Assembly: GCF_937976265.1 (NCBI RefSeq)
Contig: NZ_CALJRX010000334.1
Coordinates: 1-23,367, forward strand
From: an uncultured Haemophilus sp.
Lineage (GTDB): Bacteria > Pseudomonadota > Gammaproteobacteria > Enterobacterales > Pasteurellaceae
Length of the DNA stretch: 23,367 nt
Direction: 5' to 3'
Positions within the stretch are counted from its first letter, which is position 1, and the number at the start of each line of letters is the position of its first letter. Both the position numbers and the translations under genes were made by a program. Below are positions 7,019-14,920 of the stretch, in pieces. The notes below the pieces were generated by a model. It searched no databases. It saw only the letters and a list, made by a program, of their open reading frames with translations, and had not been told where the DNA came from.

Positions 7019-7654
7019 ATGAAGTTATTTAAAATCCTTTTTGCTGCATTAATTGCTTATGCACCAACAGCATGGTCTGCGGTAGATTATAATATTAAAT
7101 ACAGTTCGAATTATTTAATGCCCGCGTATGTGCATTTTAAAGCGGATGGTTCACAGTATTCAGTCAATGCGAAAATTAATATTCCGTTGTATAACATTAT
7201 GTTTACTTCTCGTGGTTCACAAAACGCGAGTCAATTTAAAATGGTGAATTATCAAGATGTGCGTAATGGTAAGCTTTATGCCATTTCTAAAATTTCGCCA
7301 ACCACAATTGAATACGGTAAAGTGAAAAATGGGTTAGAAACTGAGCCGTTAAAATTACCAACTTTTGATTTATTCACGATGGCATTTCAGTTGAGTTATT
7401 ACGATAAATTGCCAACCAGTTTCCAAATTACAAATGGTAAAAAACTTTACCCGATGGAAAATGTGAATGTGAAGAAAGTGGAAAAACAAATTCAATATAA
7501 CAAGCAAACTGTGACTGAAATTACCTATTCATTTAAAACAGGTAACAAAGATATCATGGTGAAGAAATTCTCAGGTGAGCAATTTCCACGTTATATCAAA
7601 TACAGCCGAGATGGTGATGATTACGAGTTAGAGTTTGATGATTTTGTAAAATAG
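7019..7654 (+). CDS. Secreted DUF3108-family protein
   Basis: 211 residues with a signal peptide (MKLFKILFAALIAYAPTAWSA, cleavage expected after Ala21) followed by VDYNIKYSSNYLMPAYVHFKA. The rest looks beta-rich, with alternating polar and aromatic residues and short strands (GKLYAISKISPTTIEYGKV, VTEITYSFKTGNKDIMVKKF), consistent with the DUF3108 family of periplasmic proteins of unknown function. AAGGA lies 8 bases upstream of the ATG. It is flanked by terminators on both sides (6918-6952 and 7673-7698), so it is a single-gene unit. No enzyme motif or lipobox is visible. I know no experimentally assigned role; a periplasmic envelope function is all that the signal peptide supports. Confidence 0.8.
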   Translation: MKLFKILFAALIAYAPTAWSAVDYNIKYSSNYLMPAYVHFKADGSQYSVNAKINIPLYNIMFTSRGSQNASQFKMVNYQDVRNGKLYAISKISPTTIEYGKVKNGLETEPLKLPTFDLFTMAFQLSYYDKLPTSFQITNGKKLYPMENVNVKKVEKQIQYNKQTVTEITYSFKTGNKDIMVKKFSGEQFPRYIKYSRDGDDYELEFDDFVK

Positions 7655-7672
7655 AATCAGATGAGAAAAAGA

Positions 7673-7698
7673 AGCCACGCAATCTTGCGTGGTTTTTT
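7673..7698. terminator. Bidirectional terminator between DUF3108 gene and YfcC-family gene
   Basis: CCACGCA (7675-7681) pairs with TGCGTGG (7686-7692) around a 4-base loop, followed by TTTTTT on the + strand and preceded by an A-rich run (T-rich on the - strand). It lies between convergent genes. Confidence 0.85.
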
Positions 7699-7708
7699 AT
7701 TTTATTAC

Positions 7709-9232
7709 TTATTGTGCATACATAAATACTTGAGTGAGGAGAAGTATCGATGAGATAACAAATTGACAGCCCACGATAGGCATGACAAATTTCAACCATT
7801 TATTGAATGGAATACCAAGCATTTGTAGCGTGACAAGGACTAATCCTGTTGGCGCAAGGAACAACATAATATATTGTCCCCAGTTGTAAGCCGATACCAC
7901 GATATCTCTTGGAATGCCCACAGTATCAGCCAGCGGTGCCATAATTGGCATGGCGAGTACGGCAAGGCCTGAAGATGAAGGTACAACTAACCCTAAGAAA
8001 ATGAAGACCAAGAGCTGACCAATAATAAAGACACCACCATTCATTCCACCAACAAGATGAGTCATATAATCGAGAATCGTGTCTGAAATCATTCCTTGTT
8101 CTAGAATGATATTAACTGCTCGAGCAAGTCCGATAATTAATGCGACGCCGACTAATTCAGAAGCACCATGAGTAAACCCATTTACGACATCTTTTTCAGG
8201 CAATCCACTGATAAACATAATAATGATGGTAATAGCTAGGAAGGAAGCAGCCATTTGAGGGAACCACCAGCCTCCAAACATAACCCCCCATACCATGAGA
8301 GGAAAAGCGCCACTAAATAGAATCAGAATCAGTTTTCTTCTAAAGGTAAATTCAACGGTTGCATTCGGATCAATATCTTTCATATAGAGATCATAGAAGG
8401 CTTGGCGATCGTCATACGTATAAGAAAATTCAGGATTGGCACGCAGTTTTTTACAATACCAATACATGTAAGTAATCACACACGCACCACCAAGAATAAG
8501 TCCCAGTATACGAAATCCCATTCCTTCAGTGAATGGAATACCCGCAGCATTTGAGGCAATGACAACGGAGAAGGGATTGATTGTAGAGAATGCCGTTCCC
8601 ATTGAGGCGGCGAGGAATATGGCACCAACACAGACAATCGAATCATAGCCTAAGGTTAAAAAAACGGGAACAAGAATCGGGTAGAAGGCTACCGCTTCTT
8701 CCTCAATACCACAAGCCGTACCGCCTAACAGCATTAACACACAGACAGCAAAGACAACAGAGAACTCATTTCCTTTCGTTTTCTTGGTGAGAGACATTAA
8801 TCCGGCATTAAAGGCTCCTGTCTTGTTTATGACACCAATCATCCCACCGAGTATGAAGATAAAAATCATAATATCAGCCACTTCAATAGTGCCATCCACC
8901 ATGGCGTGAATCATATCGGTAATGCCTTTTTCGTGTTGTTCAATGCGTTGATAGGTATCAGGAATAGCGATAGGCTTTTTGATAATGCCGTTGGTGAAAT
9001 TAGAGAGTTGAATTTTGATATTGAGTTGATTAAGGGTTTGTTCTGTTGCTGGATAGCTTTGATCGGGAATTCCGTGGGTTTTGACAATAAAATGATTTTC
9101 GGTGCTGTCGTAGGAAAGTTTAGAGTAGGACCCTGAGGGAATAAGCCAAGTAAGACCAATAGCAATAAGAAGAATAATAAAGAGAATGCTAAATGCGGAA
9201 GGGAATTTCATCTTTTTCTTTGATGCTTCCAT
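7709..9232 (-). CDS. YfcC-family inner-membrane carrier (DcuC/ArcD-like superfamily)
   Basis: 507 residues, E. coli YfcC 506. A short basic N-terminus (MEASKKKMKF) precedes a first hydrophobic helix (about 11-30), then a periplasmic-type loop to about 105 and a polytopic core with roughly ten or more membrane segments. Family stretches include IFILGGMIGVINKTGAFNAG, GTACGIEEEAVAFYPIL, MGTAFSTINPFSVVIASNAAG and the C-terminal half's VPSSSGLAVLAMPIMAPLAD and AYNWGQYIMLFLAPTGLVL, repeats resembling the paired hairpins of ion-transporter-type carriers. The gene belongs to the group often annotated as basic amino acid or C4-dicarboxylate carrier; the substrate cannot be read from sequence. GGAG lies 13 bases before the ATG, rather far. 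It is transcribed alone, 171 bases after the DUF535 gene. Confidence 0.85.
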   Translation of the reverse strand: MEASKKKMKFPSAFSILFIILLIAIGLTWLIPSGSYSKLSYDSTENHFIVKTHGIPDQSYPATEQTLNQLNIKIQLSNFTNGIIKKPIAIPDTYQRIEQHEKGITDMIHAMVDGTIEVADIMIFIFILGGMIGVINKTGAFNAGLMSLTKKTKGNEFSVVFAVCVLMLLGGTACGIEEEAVAFYPILVPVFLTLGYDSIVCVGAIFLAASMGTAFSTINPFSVVIASNAAGIPFTEGMGFRILGLILGGACVITYMYWYCKKLRANPEFSYTYDDRQAFYDLYMKDIDPNATVEFTFRRKLILILFSGAFPLMVWGVMFGGWWFPQMAASFLAITIIIMFISGLPEKDVVNGFTHGASELVGVALIIGLARAVNIILEQGMISDTILDYMTHLVGGMNGGVFIIGQLLVFIFLGLVVPSSSGLAVLAMPIMAPLADTVGIPRDIVVSAYNWGQYIMLFLAPTGLVLVTLQMLGIPFNKWLKFVMPIVGCQFVISSILLLTQVFMYAQ

Positions 9233-9271
9233 TATGGAGAACTCCTTGTATTCGGATTAATCAATAAGCCG

Positions 9272-9307
9272 AGCGCGTATTCTACACAAAAAGAACAAAA
9301 AAGCAAA
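9272..9307 (-). promoter_or_regulatory. Candidate promoter of the YfcC-family gene
   Basis: On the - strand, TAGAAT (9279-9284) lies 17 bases from TTTGCT (9302-9307). The -10 is good and the -35 is weak. The predicted start near 9272 would leave a leader of about 40 bases. An alternative perfect TATAAT on the same strand (9371-9376) lacks a recognisable -35. Confidence 0.4.
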
Positions 9308-9403
9308 GGATGATTTTTAAAAGAATTCAGCAATAGCAGGGTTGGCAATCGTTTACCTAGGCCGGGCTTGATTATAGTTAAACCTGGCTTAAGCCTATTT
9401 TAT

Positions 9404-10282
9404 TTAGGAAAATTGAGTAATTTTTTCACTCAAATCATCCAACATTTCATAACGTTTTCGATACATAGAACGTTTTTTGGTGGCGATTTCTTCCAGTGGT
9501 TTGCGGGCGCTTTCAGGCGGTAATTGCCAATATTGACCTTTTAATTGCCCTTGGTTTTCTTGCCAGAATTCATCGTAATTGAATAGGATTTTACTGCGCG
9601 CAGATAAACGGTATTTACCTTGTGAAGTGTGAGGGATACCGATTAATTCACATTGCCATTTTTCAGCTAACAAGCGGAAAACATTCATCAACATAAACAT
9701 CGGGCGAACACCGTGTAATTCTTTTGTGGCTTGTTTCACGGCTTCTTGCGCTTCTTCATAAGAAGGGCCTTGAATTGAGGCAATAAGTAACTTATTTGGC
9801 TTTAAGAAGGTGAAAGAAGCATCATAAATGCTACGCCCATCATTGTCTTTTAAGTTAATAGAAAAATAACCTTCAAAAGGGTCAATCTGATTGATATTGA
9901 AATAAATACCAAGTTGATCTGTTAATTGTGCTAATAAAAGGGATTTTTCTTGGAGTAATTTCTTACAAAATTCTACGCCCATTTTTTCTTCAAGCATTAA
10001 GAGATTGTTCGTAATGGCATTGAGTCGATCAGTTGCAGAAAAACGTTTGTCGCAATATGTGGCGAGCAATGCATTAAAACGATATGGATTTTGTTGAAAA
10101 AGCGGAATCCAGGTTTGATGAGTATTTAAGAAATCAACCAGTGCATCACATTGTTTTTTAAATAAAAATTTGCGCCCGTAATAACGAGCTTTATCCCTTA
10201 ATTGTTTTTTTAATGGATGATGACAAGAATCAGGCAGCAATTCTTGAAAGGTCGCGAAAGTAATAGTTTGTTTTGCTGTCAT
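9404..10282 (-). CDS. DUF535 (VirK/YbjX-type) protein
   Basis: 292 residues, cytoplasmic by appearance (no signal peptide or membrane helix). The features that point to DUF535 are the mid-protein FEGYFSINLKDNDGRSIYDASFTFLK, then LLIASIQGPSYEEAQEAVKQATKELHGVRPMFMLMNVFRLLAEKW, IGIPHTSQGKYRLSARSKILFNYDEFW and a basic C-terminus (KKRSMYRKRYEMLDDL). The family includes VirK of Shigella and E. coli YbjX, linked to virulence or stress phenotypes but without a known biochemical activity. The gene precedes divergent lon by 234 bases, as in H. influenzae as far as I recall. An uptake signal sits just upstream of its start. Family call is good; function is unknown. Confidence 0.8.
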   Translation of the reverse strand: MTAKQTITFATFQELLPDSCHHPLKKQLRDKARYYGRKFLFKKQCDALVDFLNTHQTWIPLFQQNPYRFNALLATYCDKRFSATDRLNAITNNLLMLEEKMGVEFCKKLLQEKSLLLAQLTDQLGIYFNINQIDPFEGYFSINLKDNDGRSIYDASFTFLKPNKLLIASIQGPSYEEAQEAVKQATKELHGVRPMFMLMNVFRLLAEKWQCELIGIPHTSQGKYRLSARSKILFNYDEFWQENQGQLKGQYWQLPPESARKPLEEIATKKRSMYRKRYEMLDDLSEKITQFS

Positions 10283-10290
10283 AATGGATA

Positions 10291-10299
10291 AAGTGCGGT
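10291..10299 (+). repeat. DNA uptake signal sequence upstream of the DUF535 gene
   Basis: Exact AAGTGCGGT, 9 bases upstream of the DUF535 start. A one-mismatch copy in reverse orientation (ACCGCGCTT) lies at 10345-10353, so a weak hairpin is possible. Confidence 0.88.
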
Positions 10300-10451
10300 T
10301 ATTTTTTCAAACGTTTTTATTAAGTAAAATTATACTGATTTTTGACCGCGCTTATTGTACCTGTATTCCATGGTTTTTCCAATTAAGCATCAATAAAGGT
10401 GGTTCTTTACTTGCCTATTTTTCGATTTCTCCTTAATATGCCAAATCCTAC

Positions 10452-10487
10452 CTTGAATTTATGCAACTCATCCCCATATTCAATGAA
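10452..10487 (+). promoter_or_regulatory. Heat-shock (sigma-32) promoter of lon
   Basis: CTTGAA at 10452-10457, a 14-base spacer, then CCCCATATT at 10472-10480. This matches the sigma-32 consensus (CTTGAA, N13-15, CCCCATNT) at nearly every position. The start is expected near 10487, about 30 bases before the lon ATG. Control of lon by RpoH is well established in enterobacteria. Confidence 0.88.
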
Positions 10488-10516
10488 ATTATAGAATTGA
10501 TGTAAGAGAGATAATT

Positions 10517-12934
10517 ATGAACGCCAAAAGAACTCAACAACGTACACTTCCTGTATTGCCATTACGGGATGTTGTCGTTTTCCCTTATATGGTGATGCCA
10601 CTTTTTGTTGGGCGCGCAAAATCGATTAGTGCCCTTGATGAAGCCATGAATGAGGGCAAACAATTATTATTGGTGTCACAAAAGCAAGCGGATTTAGAAG
10701 AACCTACCGTTGATGATGTATTCGATGTCGGGACGATTGCCAATATTATTCAATTATTAAAATTGCCAGACGGCACAGTGAAAGTGTTGGTGGAAGGGCA
10801 ACAACGCGCGAAAATTAATCAATTAAATGATGGTGAAGACCATTTTTCTGCGGAAGTGACACCGATTGAAACCACGTTTGGCGATGAAAAAGAATTAGAT
10901 GTGGTGAAGGCGGCCGTTTTAAATGAATTTGAAAGCTATCTTCAACTCAATAAAAAAATCCCTGCTGACGTTTTAGGTGCATTACAACGCATTGATGATG
11001 CCGATCGTTTAGCAGATACTATGGCTGCCCATATTCCAGTGACTGTTCGCCATAAACAAAGTGTGTTAGAACTGGCAGATGTGCAAGAGCGTTTAGAATA
11101 CTTGCTCGGCATGATGGAATCTGAAGCGGATATTCTTCAAGTTGAAAAACGCATCCGTGGCCGTGTGAAAAAACAAATGGAGAAAAGCCAGCGTAACTAT
11201 TATCTTAGCGAACAAATTAAAGCGATTCGCAAAGAAATGGACGAAGGCGAAAGCGAAGATACCATTGATGAAGTGGAACAACTTCGTCAAAAGGTTGAGG
11301 CGGCAGGTATGCCGGCAGATGTGCGCGAAAAAGTAGAGAGTGAGTTACAAAAACTCAAAATGATGTCAGCGATGTCTGCTGAAGCGACGGTGGTGCGCAG
11401 TTATGTTGAGTGGATGCTTCAAGTGCCATGGCATAAACGCACCAAAGTGAAGAAAGATATCGCAAAAGCACAACAAGTCTTGGATGCGGATCACTACGGT
11501 TTAGAACGTGTGAAAGAACGCATTTTAGAATACCTTGCGGTGCAAGCGCGTTTAAACAAAATCAAAGGTCCAATTCTTTGTTTAGTGGGACCGCCAGGGG
11601 TAGGTAAAACCTCACTGGGTCAATCTATTGCCAATGCAACAGGTCGTAAATATGTGCGTATGGCATTAGGCGGGGTGCGTGATGAAGCAGAAATCCGCGG
11701 TCACCGTAAAACCTATATTGGTGCATTGCCGGGTAAATTGATTCAAAAAATGGCAAAAGTTGGTGTAAAAAACCCACTCTTCTTGCTTGATGAAATTGAT
11801 AAAATGTCTTCAGATATGCGTGGTGATCCAGCATCAGCCTTGTTAGAAGTGCTTGATCCTGAACAAAATACCACCTTCAATGATCACTATCTTGAAGTAG
11901 ACTACGATTTGTCTGATGTGATGTTTGTGGCAACCTCAAACTCCATGAATATTCCGGGGCCATTGTTAGATCGTATGGAAGTCATTCGTCTTTCTGGTTA
12001 TACCGAAGATGAAAAACTCAATATTGCGATGCAACATTTGTTACAAAAACAAATTGAACGTAATGGATTGAAAAAAGGCGAATTAACCATCGAAGAAAAC
12101 GCCATTTTAGATATTATCCGTTATTACACCCGTGAAGCCGGTGTGCGTGGATTAGAGCGTGAGATTTCTAAAATCTGTCGTAAAGCAGTGAAGAATTTAT
12201 TGGTCAATCCAAAAGTGAAATCCATTACCGTTAATTCAGACAACTTGCATGACTATCTTGGTGTGAAACGTTTTGAATTTGGTAAAGCGGATACCCAAAA
12301 CCGTGTGGGCGAAGTAACAGGTCTTGCGTGGACTGAAGTGGGCGGTGACTTACTAACCATTGAAACCGCTTCAGTAGTAGGTAAAGGCAAATTGACCTTC
12401 ACTGGTTCATTAGGCGATGTGATGAAAGAATCTATCCAAGCAGCGATGACCGTAGTCCGTGCGCGTGCGGAGAAATTGGGTATCAATTCTGAATTCCATG
12501 AAAAACGTGATATTCACATTCACGTACCAGATGGTGCGACACCGAAAGATGGTCCAAGTGCAGGTATCGCAATGTGTACCGCATTAGTTTCTTGCTTAAC
12601 GGGTAACCCAGTGCGTGCCGATGTGGCGATGACTGGTGAAATCAGCCTACGCGGTAAAGTATTACCAATTGGCGGATTGAAAGAGAAATTACTGGCGGCA
12701 CATCGTGGTGGCATTAAAACGGTATTGATTCCAAAAGATAACGTGAAAGATTTGGAAGAAATTCCAGATAACGTAAAAGAAAATCTTGCGATTCATGCGG
12801 TAGAAACCATTGATGAAGTGTTAGGCTTAGCGTTAGAGAATCCACCAGAAGGCATTGAATTTGTGAAAGTGGAAACAAAAGCGAAAGCACCACGCCGTAA
12901 AGCTGCGACTAAAACAGCAAGAGCGGTCAATTAA
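10517..12934 (+). CDS. lon: ATP-dependent Lon protease
   Basis: Cytosolic homohexameric AAA+ serine protease degrading misfolded and regulatory proteins. 805 residues (E. coli 784). Domain order: LON substrate-binding domain at about 10-205; coiled-coil region to about 310; AAA+ module with Walker A GPPGVGKTS near residue 358 and Walker B LFLLDEIDKM near 420; C-terminal protease domain with catalytic Ser681 in KDGPSAGIAM and the Lys in GGLKEKLLAAHRGG. Nothing is missing. The C-terminus carries a short basic tail (TKAKAPRRKAATKTARAVN) beyond the E. coli end. AAGAGAG precedes the ATG. It sits behind a sigma-32 promoter and ends at a strong terminator, so it is monocistronic. Confidence 0.98.
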   Translation: MNAKRTQQRTLPVLPLRDVVVFPYMVMPLFVGRAKSISALDEAMNEGKQLLLVSQKQADLEEPTVDDVFDVGTIANIIQLLKLPDGTVKVLVEGQQRAKINQLNDGEDHFSAEVTPIETTFGDEKELDVVKAAVLNEFESYLQLNKKIPADVLGALQRIDDADRLADTMAAHIPVTVRHKQSVLELADVQERLEYLLGMMESEADILQVEKRIRGRVKKQMEKSQRNYYLSEQIKAIRKEMDEGESEDTIDEVEQLRQKVEAAGMPADVREKVESELQKLKMMSAMSAEATVVRSYVEWMLQVPWHKRTKVKKDIAKAQQVLDADHYGLERVKERILEYLAVQARLNKIKGPILCLVGPPGVGKTSLGQSIANATGRKYVRMALGGVRDEAEIRGHRKTYIGALPGKLIQKMAKVGVKNPLFLLDEIDKMSSDMRGDPASALLEVLDPEQNTTFNDHYLEVDYDLSDVMFVATSNSMNIPGPLLDRMEVIRLSGYTEDEKLNIAMQHLLQKQIERNGLKKGELTIEENAILDIIRYYTREAGVRGLEREISKICRKAVKNLLVNPKVKSITVNSDNLHDYLGVKRFEFGKADTQNRVGEVTGLAWTEVGGDLLTIETASVVGKGKLTFTGSLGDVMKESIQAAMTVVRARAEKLGINSEFHEKRDIHIHVPDGATPKDGPSAGIAMCTALVSCLTGNPVRADVAMTGEISLRGKVLPIGGLKEKLLAAHRGGIKTVLIPKDNVKDLEEIPDNVKENLAIHAVETIDEVLGLALENPPEGIEFVKVETKAKAPRRKAATKTARAVN

Positions 12935-12947
12935 TGACTTATTTTTT

Positions 12948-12980
12948 AGGGCTTGTGAAAACAAGCCCTTTTGACTTTTA
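12948..12980 (+). terminator. Terminator of lon
   Basis: AGGGCTTGT (12948-12956) pairs perfectly with ACAAGCCCT (12961-12969) around a GAAA tetraloop, followed by TTTTGACTTTT. It ends only a few bases before the hemW ATG at 12984. Confidence 0.9.
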
Positions 12981-12983
12981 ATT

Positions 12984-14132
12984 ATGCAAAAATTTCCCCC
13001 TCTTTCCCTTTATGTGCATATTCCCTGGTGTGTGCAGAAATGCCCTTATTGTGATTTCAATTCGCATGCACAGAAAGGCACAATTCCTGAACAAGAATAT
13101 GTGCAACATCTGATAGCCGATCTTGAGGCAGACTTAGAGAAATATCAGGCTAGTATTCAAAATCGTCCACTTCATTCCATTTTTATTGGTGGTGGCACGC
13201 CGAGTTTATTTTCAGCGGAAAGTATCAAGTTGTTATTGGCAGAAATTCAACGTCGCATTCCTTTTTCAGAGAATATTGAAATTACTATGGAGGCCAATCC
13301 AGGCACCGTCGAAGCGGAGCGTTTTAAAGGTTATGTGGATGCTGGTGTAACACGTATTTCCATGGGCATCCAAAGTTTTAATGACGATAAATTACAACGT
13401 TTAGGACGTATTCATAATGCGGCGGAAGCTAAAAGTGCGGTCAGTTTGGCGAAAGTTTCGGGCTTGAAAAGTTTCAATCTGGATTTAATGCACGGCTTGC
13501 CAAACCAAACGCTAGAGGAAGCGCTAGATGATTTGCGACAAGCCATTGAGCTTGCTCCACCACACCTTTCTTGGTATCAGCTCACCATTGAACCCAATAC
13601 CATGTTTGCTTATCGTCCGCCTACATTGCCGGATGATGATGCGCTTTGGGATATTTTTGAGCAAGGCCACCAGCTTTTAACTGAAGCGGGTTATCAACAA
13701 TATGAAACATCCGCTTATGCGAAACCAGGTTTCCAATGTCAGCATAATTTGAATTATTGGCGATTCGGGGATTATCTGGCGATAGGCTGTGGTGCACATG
13801 GAAAACTCACTTTCCCAGATGGAAAAATTTTACGTTTTTCTAAAACAAAGCATCCAAAAGGCTATTTGCGTGGTGAATACCTTTATGAAGAAAAAAACGT
13901 GGAAAAAAATGACCGCGCTTTTGAGTTCTTTATGAATCGTTTTCGTTTATTGGAAGCCGTGCCAAAACAAGAGTTTGAACATTACACAGGGCTTTCGCAA
14001 AGTGCGGTCAAAAATCAAATTGATTTGGCCATTAAACAGAATTATATCGTGGAAACACTGGATTCTTGGCAAATCACCGAACACGGAAAATTGTTTTTGA
14101 ACGAGCTGTTAGCGCTTTTTTTAGATGAATAA
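12984..14132 (+). CDS. hemW: Heme chaperone HemW (radical SAM family)
   Basis: 382 residues (E. coli HemW/YggW 378). The radical-SAM motif HIPWCVQKCPYCDF (C-x3-C-x2-C) at about residues 13-26 binds a 4Fe-4S cluster; GGGTPSLF (about 69-76) binds S-adenosylmethionine, and the HemW C-terminal domain follows from about 300. Family members bind heme and deliver it to proteins such as respiratory enzymes; many older records call this 'oxygen-independent coproporphyrinogen oxidase', but HemN has a longer N-terminus and a different arrangement. The ATG is fixed by MQKFPPLSLYVHIPWC, which aligns with E. coli. No Shine-Dalgarno is visible, because the lon terminator fills the preceding bases. Two exact uptake signals lie inside (13433, 14000). 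Confidence 0.94.
   Translation: MQKFPPLSLYVHIPWCVQKCPYCDFNSHAQKGTIPEQEYVQHLIADLEADLEKYQASIQNRPLHSIFIGGGTPSLFSAESIKLLLAEIQRRIPFSENIEITMEANPGTVEAERFKGYVDAGVTRISMGIQSFNDDKLQRLGRIHNAAEAKSAVSLAKVSGLKSFNLDLMHGLPNQTLEEALDDLRQAIELAPPHLSWYQLTIEPNTMFAYRPPTLPDDDALWDIFEQGHQLLTEAGYQQYETSAYAKPGFQCQHNLNYWRFGDYLAIGCGAHGKLTFPDGKILRFSKTKHPKGYLRGEYLYEEKNVEKNDRAFEFFMNRFRLLEAVPKQEFEHYTGLSQSAVKNQIDLAIKQNYIVETLDSWQITEHGKLFLNELLALFLDE
13433..13441 (+). repeat. DNA uptake signal sequence, inside hemW
   Basis: Exact AAGTGCGGT in coding sequence. Confidence 0.88.
14000..14008 (+). repeat. DNA uptake signal sequence, inside hemW
   Basis: Exact AAGTGCGGT followed by CAAAAATCAAAT, close to the extended consensus; second copy in this gene. 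Confidence 0.88.
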
Positions 14133-14241
14133 AATTTTTTCATCATGACAAATAAATTTTTACACTTGTTTATTTAATAGGGTCGTATTAAAGTAAAGCA
14201 AACGTTTACGTTGTTATCCGCGATTTAAAAGGGAGAGAAAA

Positions 14242-14901
14242 ATGGACCAATTAGAAATGAAAAAATTAGCTGCACGTGCGGCGTTAAAATATGTTAAGCC
14301 CGATACCATTGTTGGCGTGGGAAGTGGTTCAACAGTGAATTGTTTTATTGAAGCCTTAGGTGAATTAAAAGATCAAATTCAAGGCGCGGTAGCAGCATCT
14401 AAAGCCTCAGAAGAATTATTGCGTAAACAGGGCATTGAAGTGTTTAGTGCTAACGATGTATCCAGTTTAGATATTTATGTGGATGGTGCTGATGAAATTA
14501 ATCCACAAAAAATGATGATCAAAGGTGGTGGTGCAGCACTGACTCGCGAAAAAATTGTGGCCGCTTTAGCGAAAAAATTTATTTGTATCGTGGATTCTAG
14601 TAAACAAGTGGATGTGTTAGGTAGCACATTCCCATTGCCAGTAGAAGTGATTCCAATGGCACGTTCACAAGTTGGTCGTAAATTAGTTTCTCTTGGTGGC
14701 GCCCCAGAATATCGTGAAGGTGTGGTAACGGATAACGGCAACGTGATTTTAGATGTACATAACTTCGCTATCTTAAATCCAGTGGAAATGGAAAAAGAAT
14801 TGAATAATGTCGCAGGTGTAGTAACAAATGGTATTTTTGCCTTACGTGGGGCGGATATTGTGATTGTTGGTACACCAGACGGCGCAAAAATTATTGATTA
14901 A
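14242..14901 (+). CDS. rpiA: Ribose-5-phosphate isomerase A
   Basis: Interconverts ribose-5-phosphate and ribulose-5-phosphate in the non-oxidative pentose phosphate pathway; cytosolic dimer. 219 residues, the same as E. coli RpiA. Conserved blocks: VGVGSGSTVNCFIEALG (phosphate loop, about 25-41), DIYVDGADEINP (catalytic Asp-Gly-Ala-Asp-Glu region, about 77-88), IKGGGAALTREKIVA (about 93-107, with the conserved catalytic Glu in TREK) and GTPDGAKII at the C-terminus. GGGAGAG lies upstream of the ATG. serA follows after 19 bases, and this rpiA-serA order is the same as in E. coli and Haemophilus. Confidence 0.97.
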   Translation: MDQLEMKKLAARAALKYVKPDTIVGVGSGSTVNCFIEALGELKDQIQGAVAASKASEELLRKQGIEVFSANDVSSLDIYVDGADEINPQKMMIKGGGAALTREKIVAALAKKFICIVDSSKQVDVLGSTFPLPVEVIPMARSQVGRKLVSLGGAPEYREGVVTDNGNVILDVHNFAILNPVEMEKELNNVAGVVTNGIFALRGADIVIVGTPDGAKIID

Positions 14902-14920
14902 TAAAAATAAGGAAGCAAAC

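Noticed and set aside
14864..14920. N-terminal extension of serA back to 14864
   Set aside because: It overlaps the rpiA 3' end, has no family resemblance, and a good ribosome-binding site precedes the ATG at 14921, which gives the normal 410-residue length.
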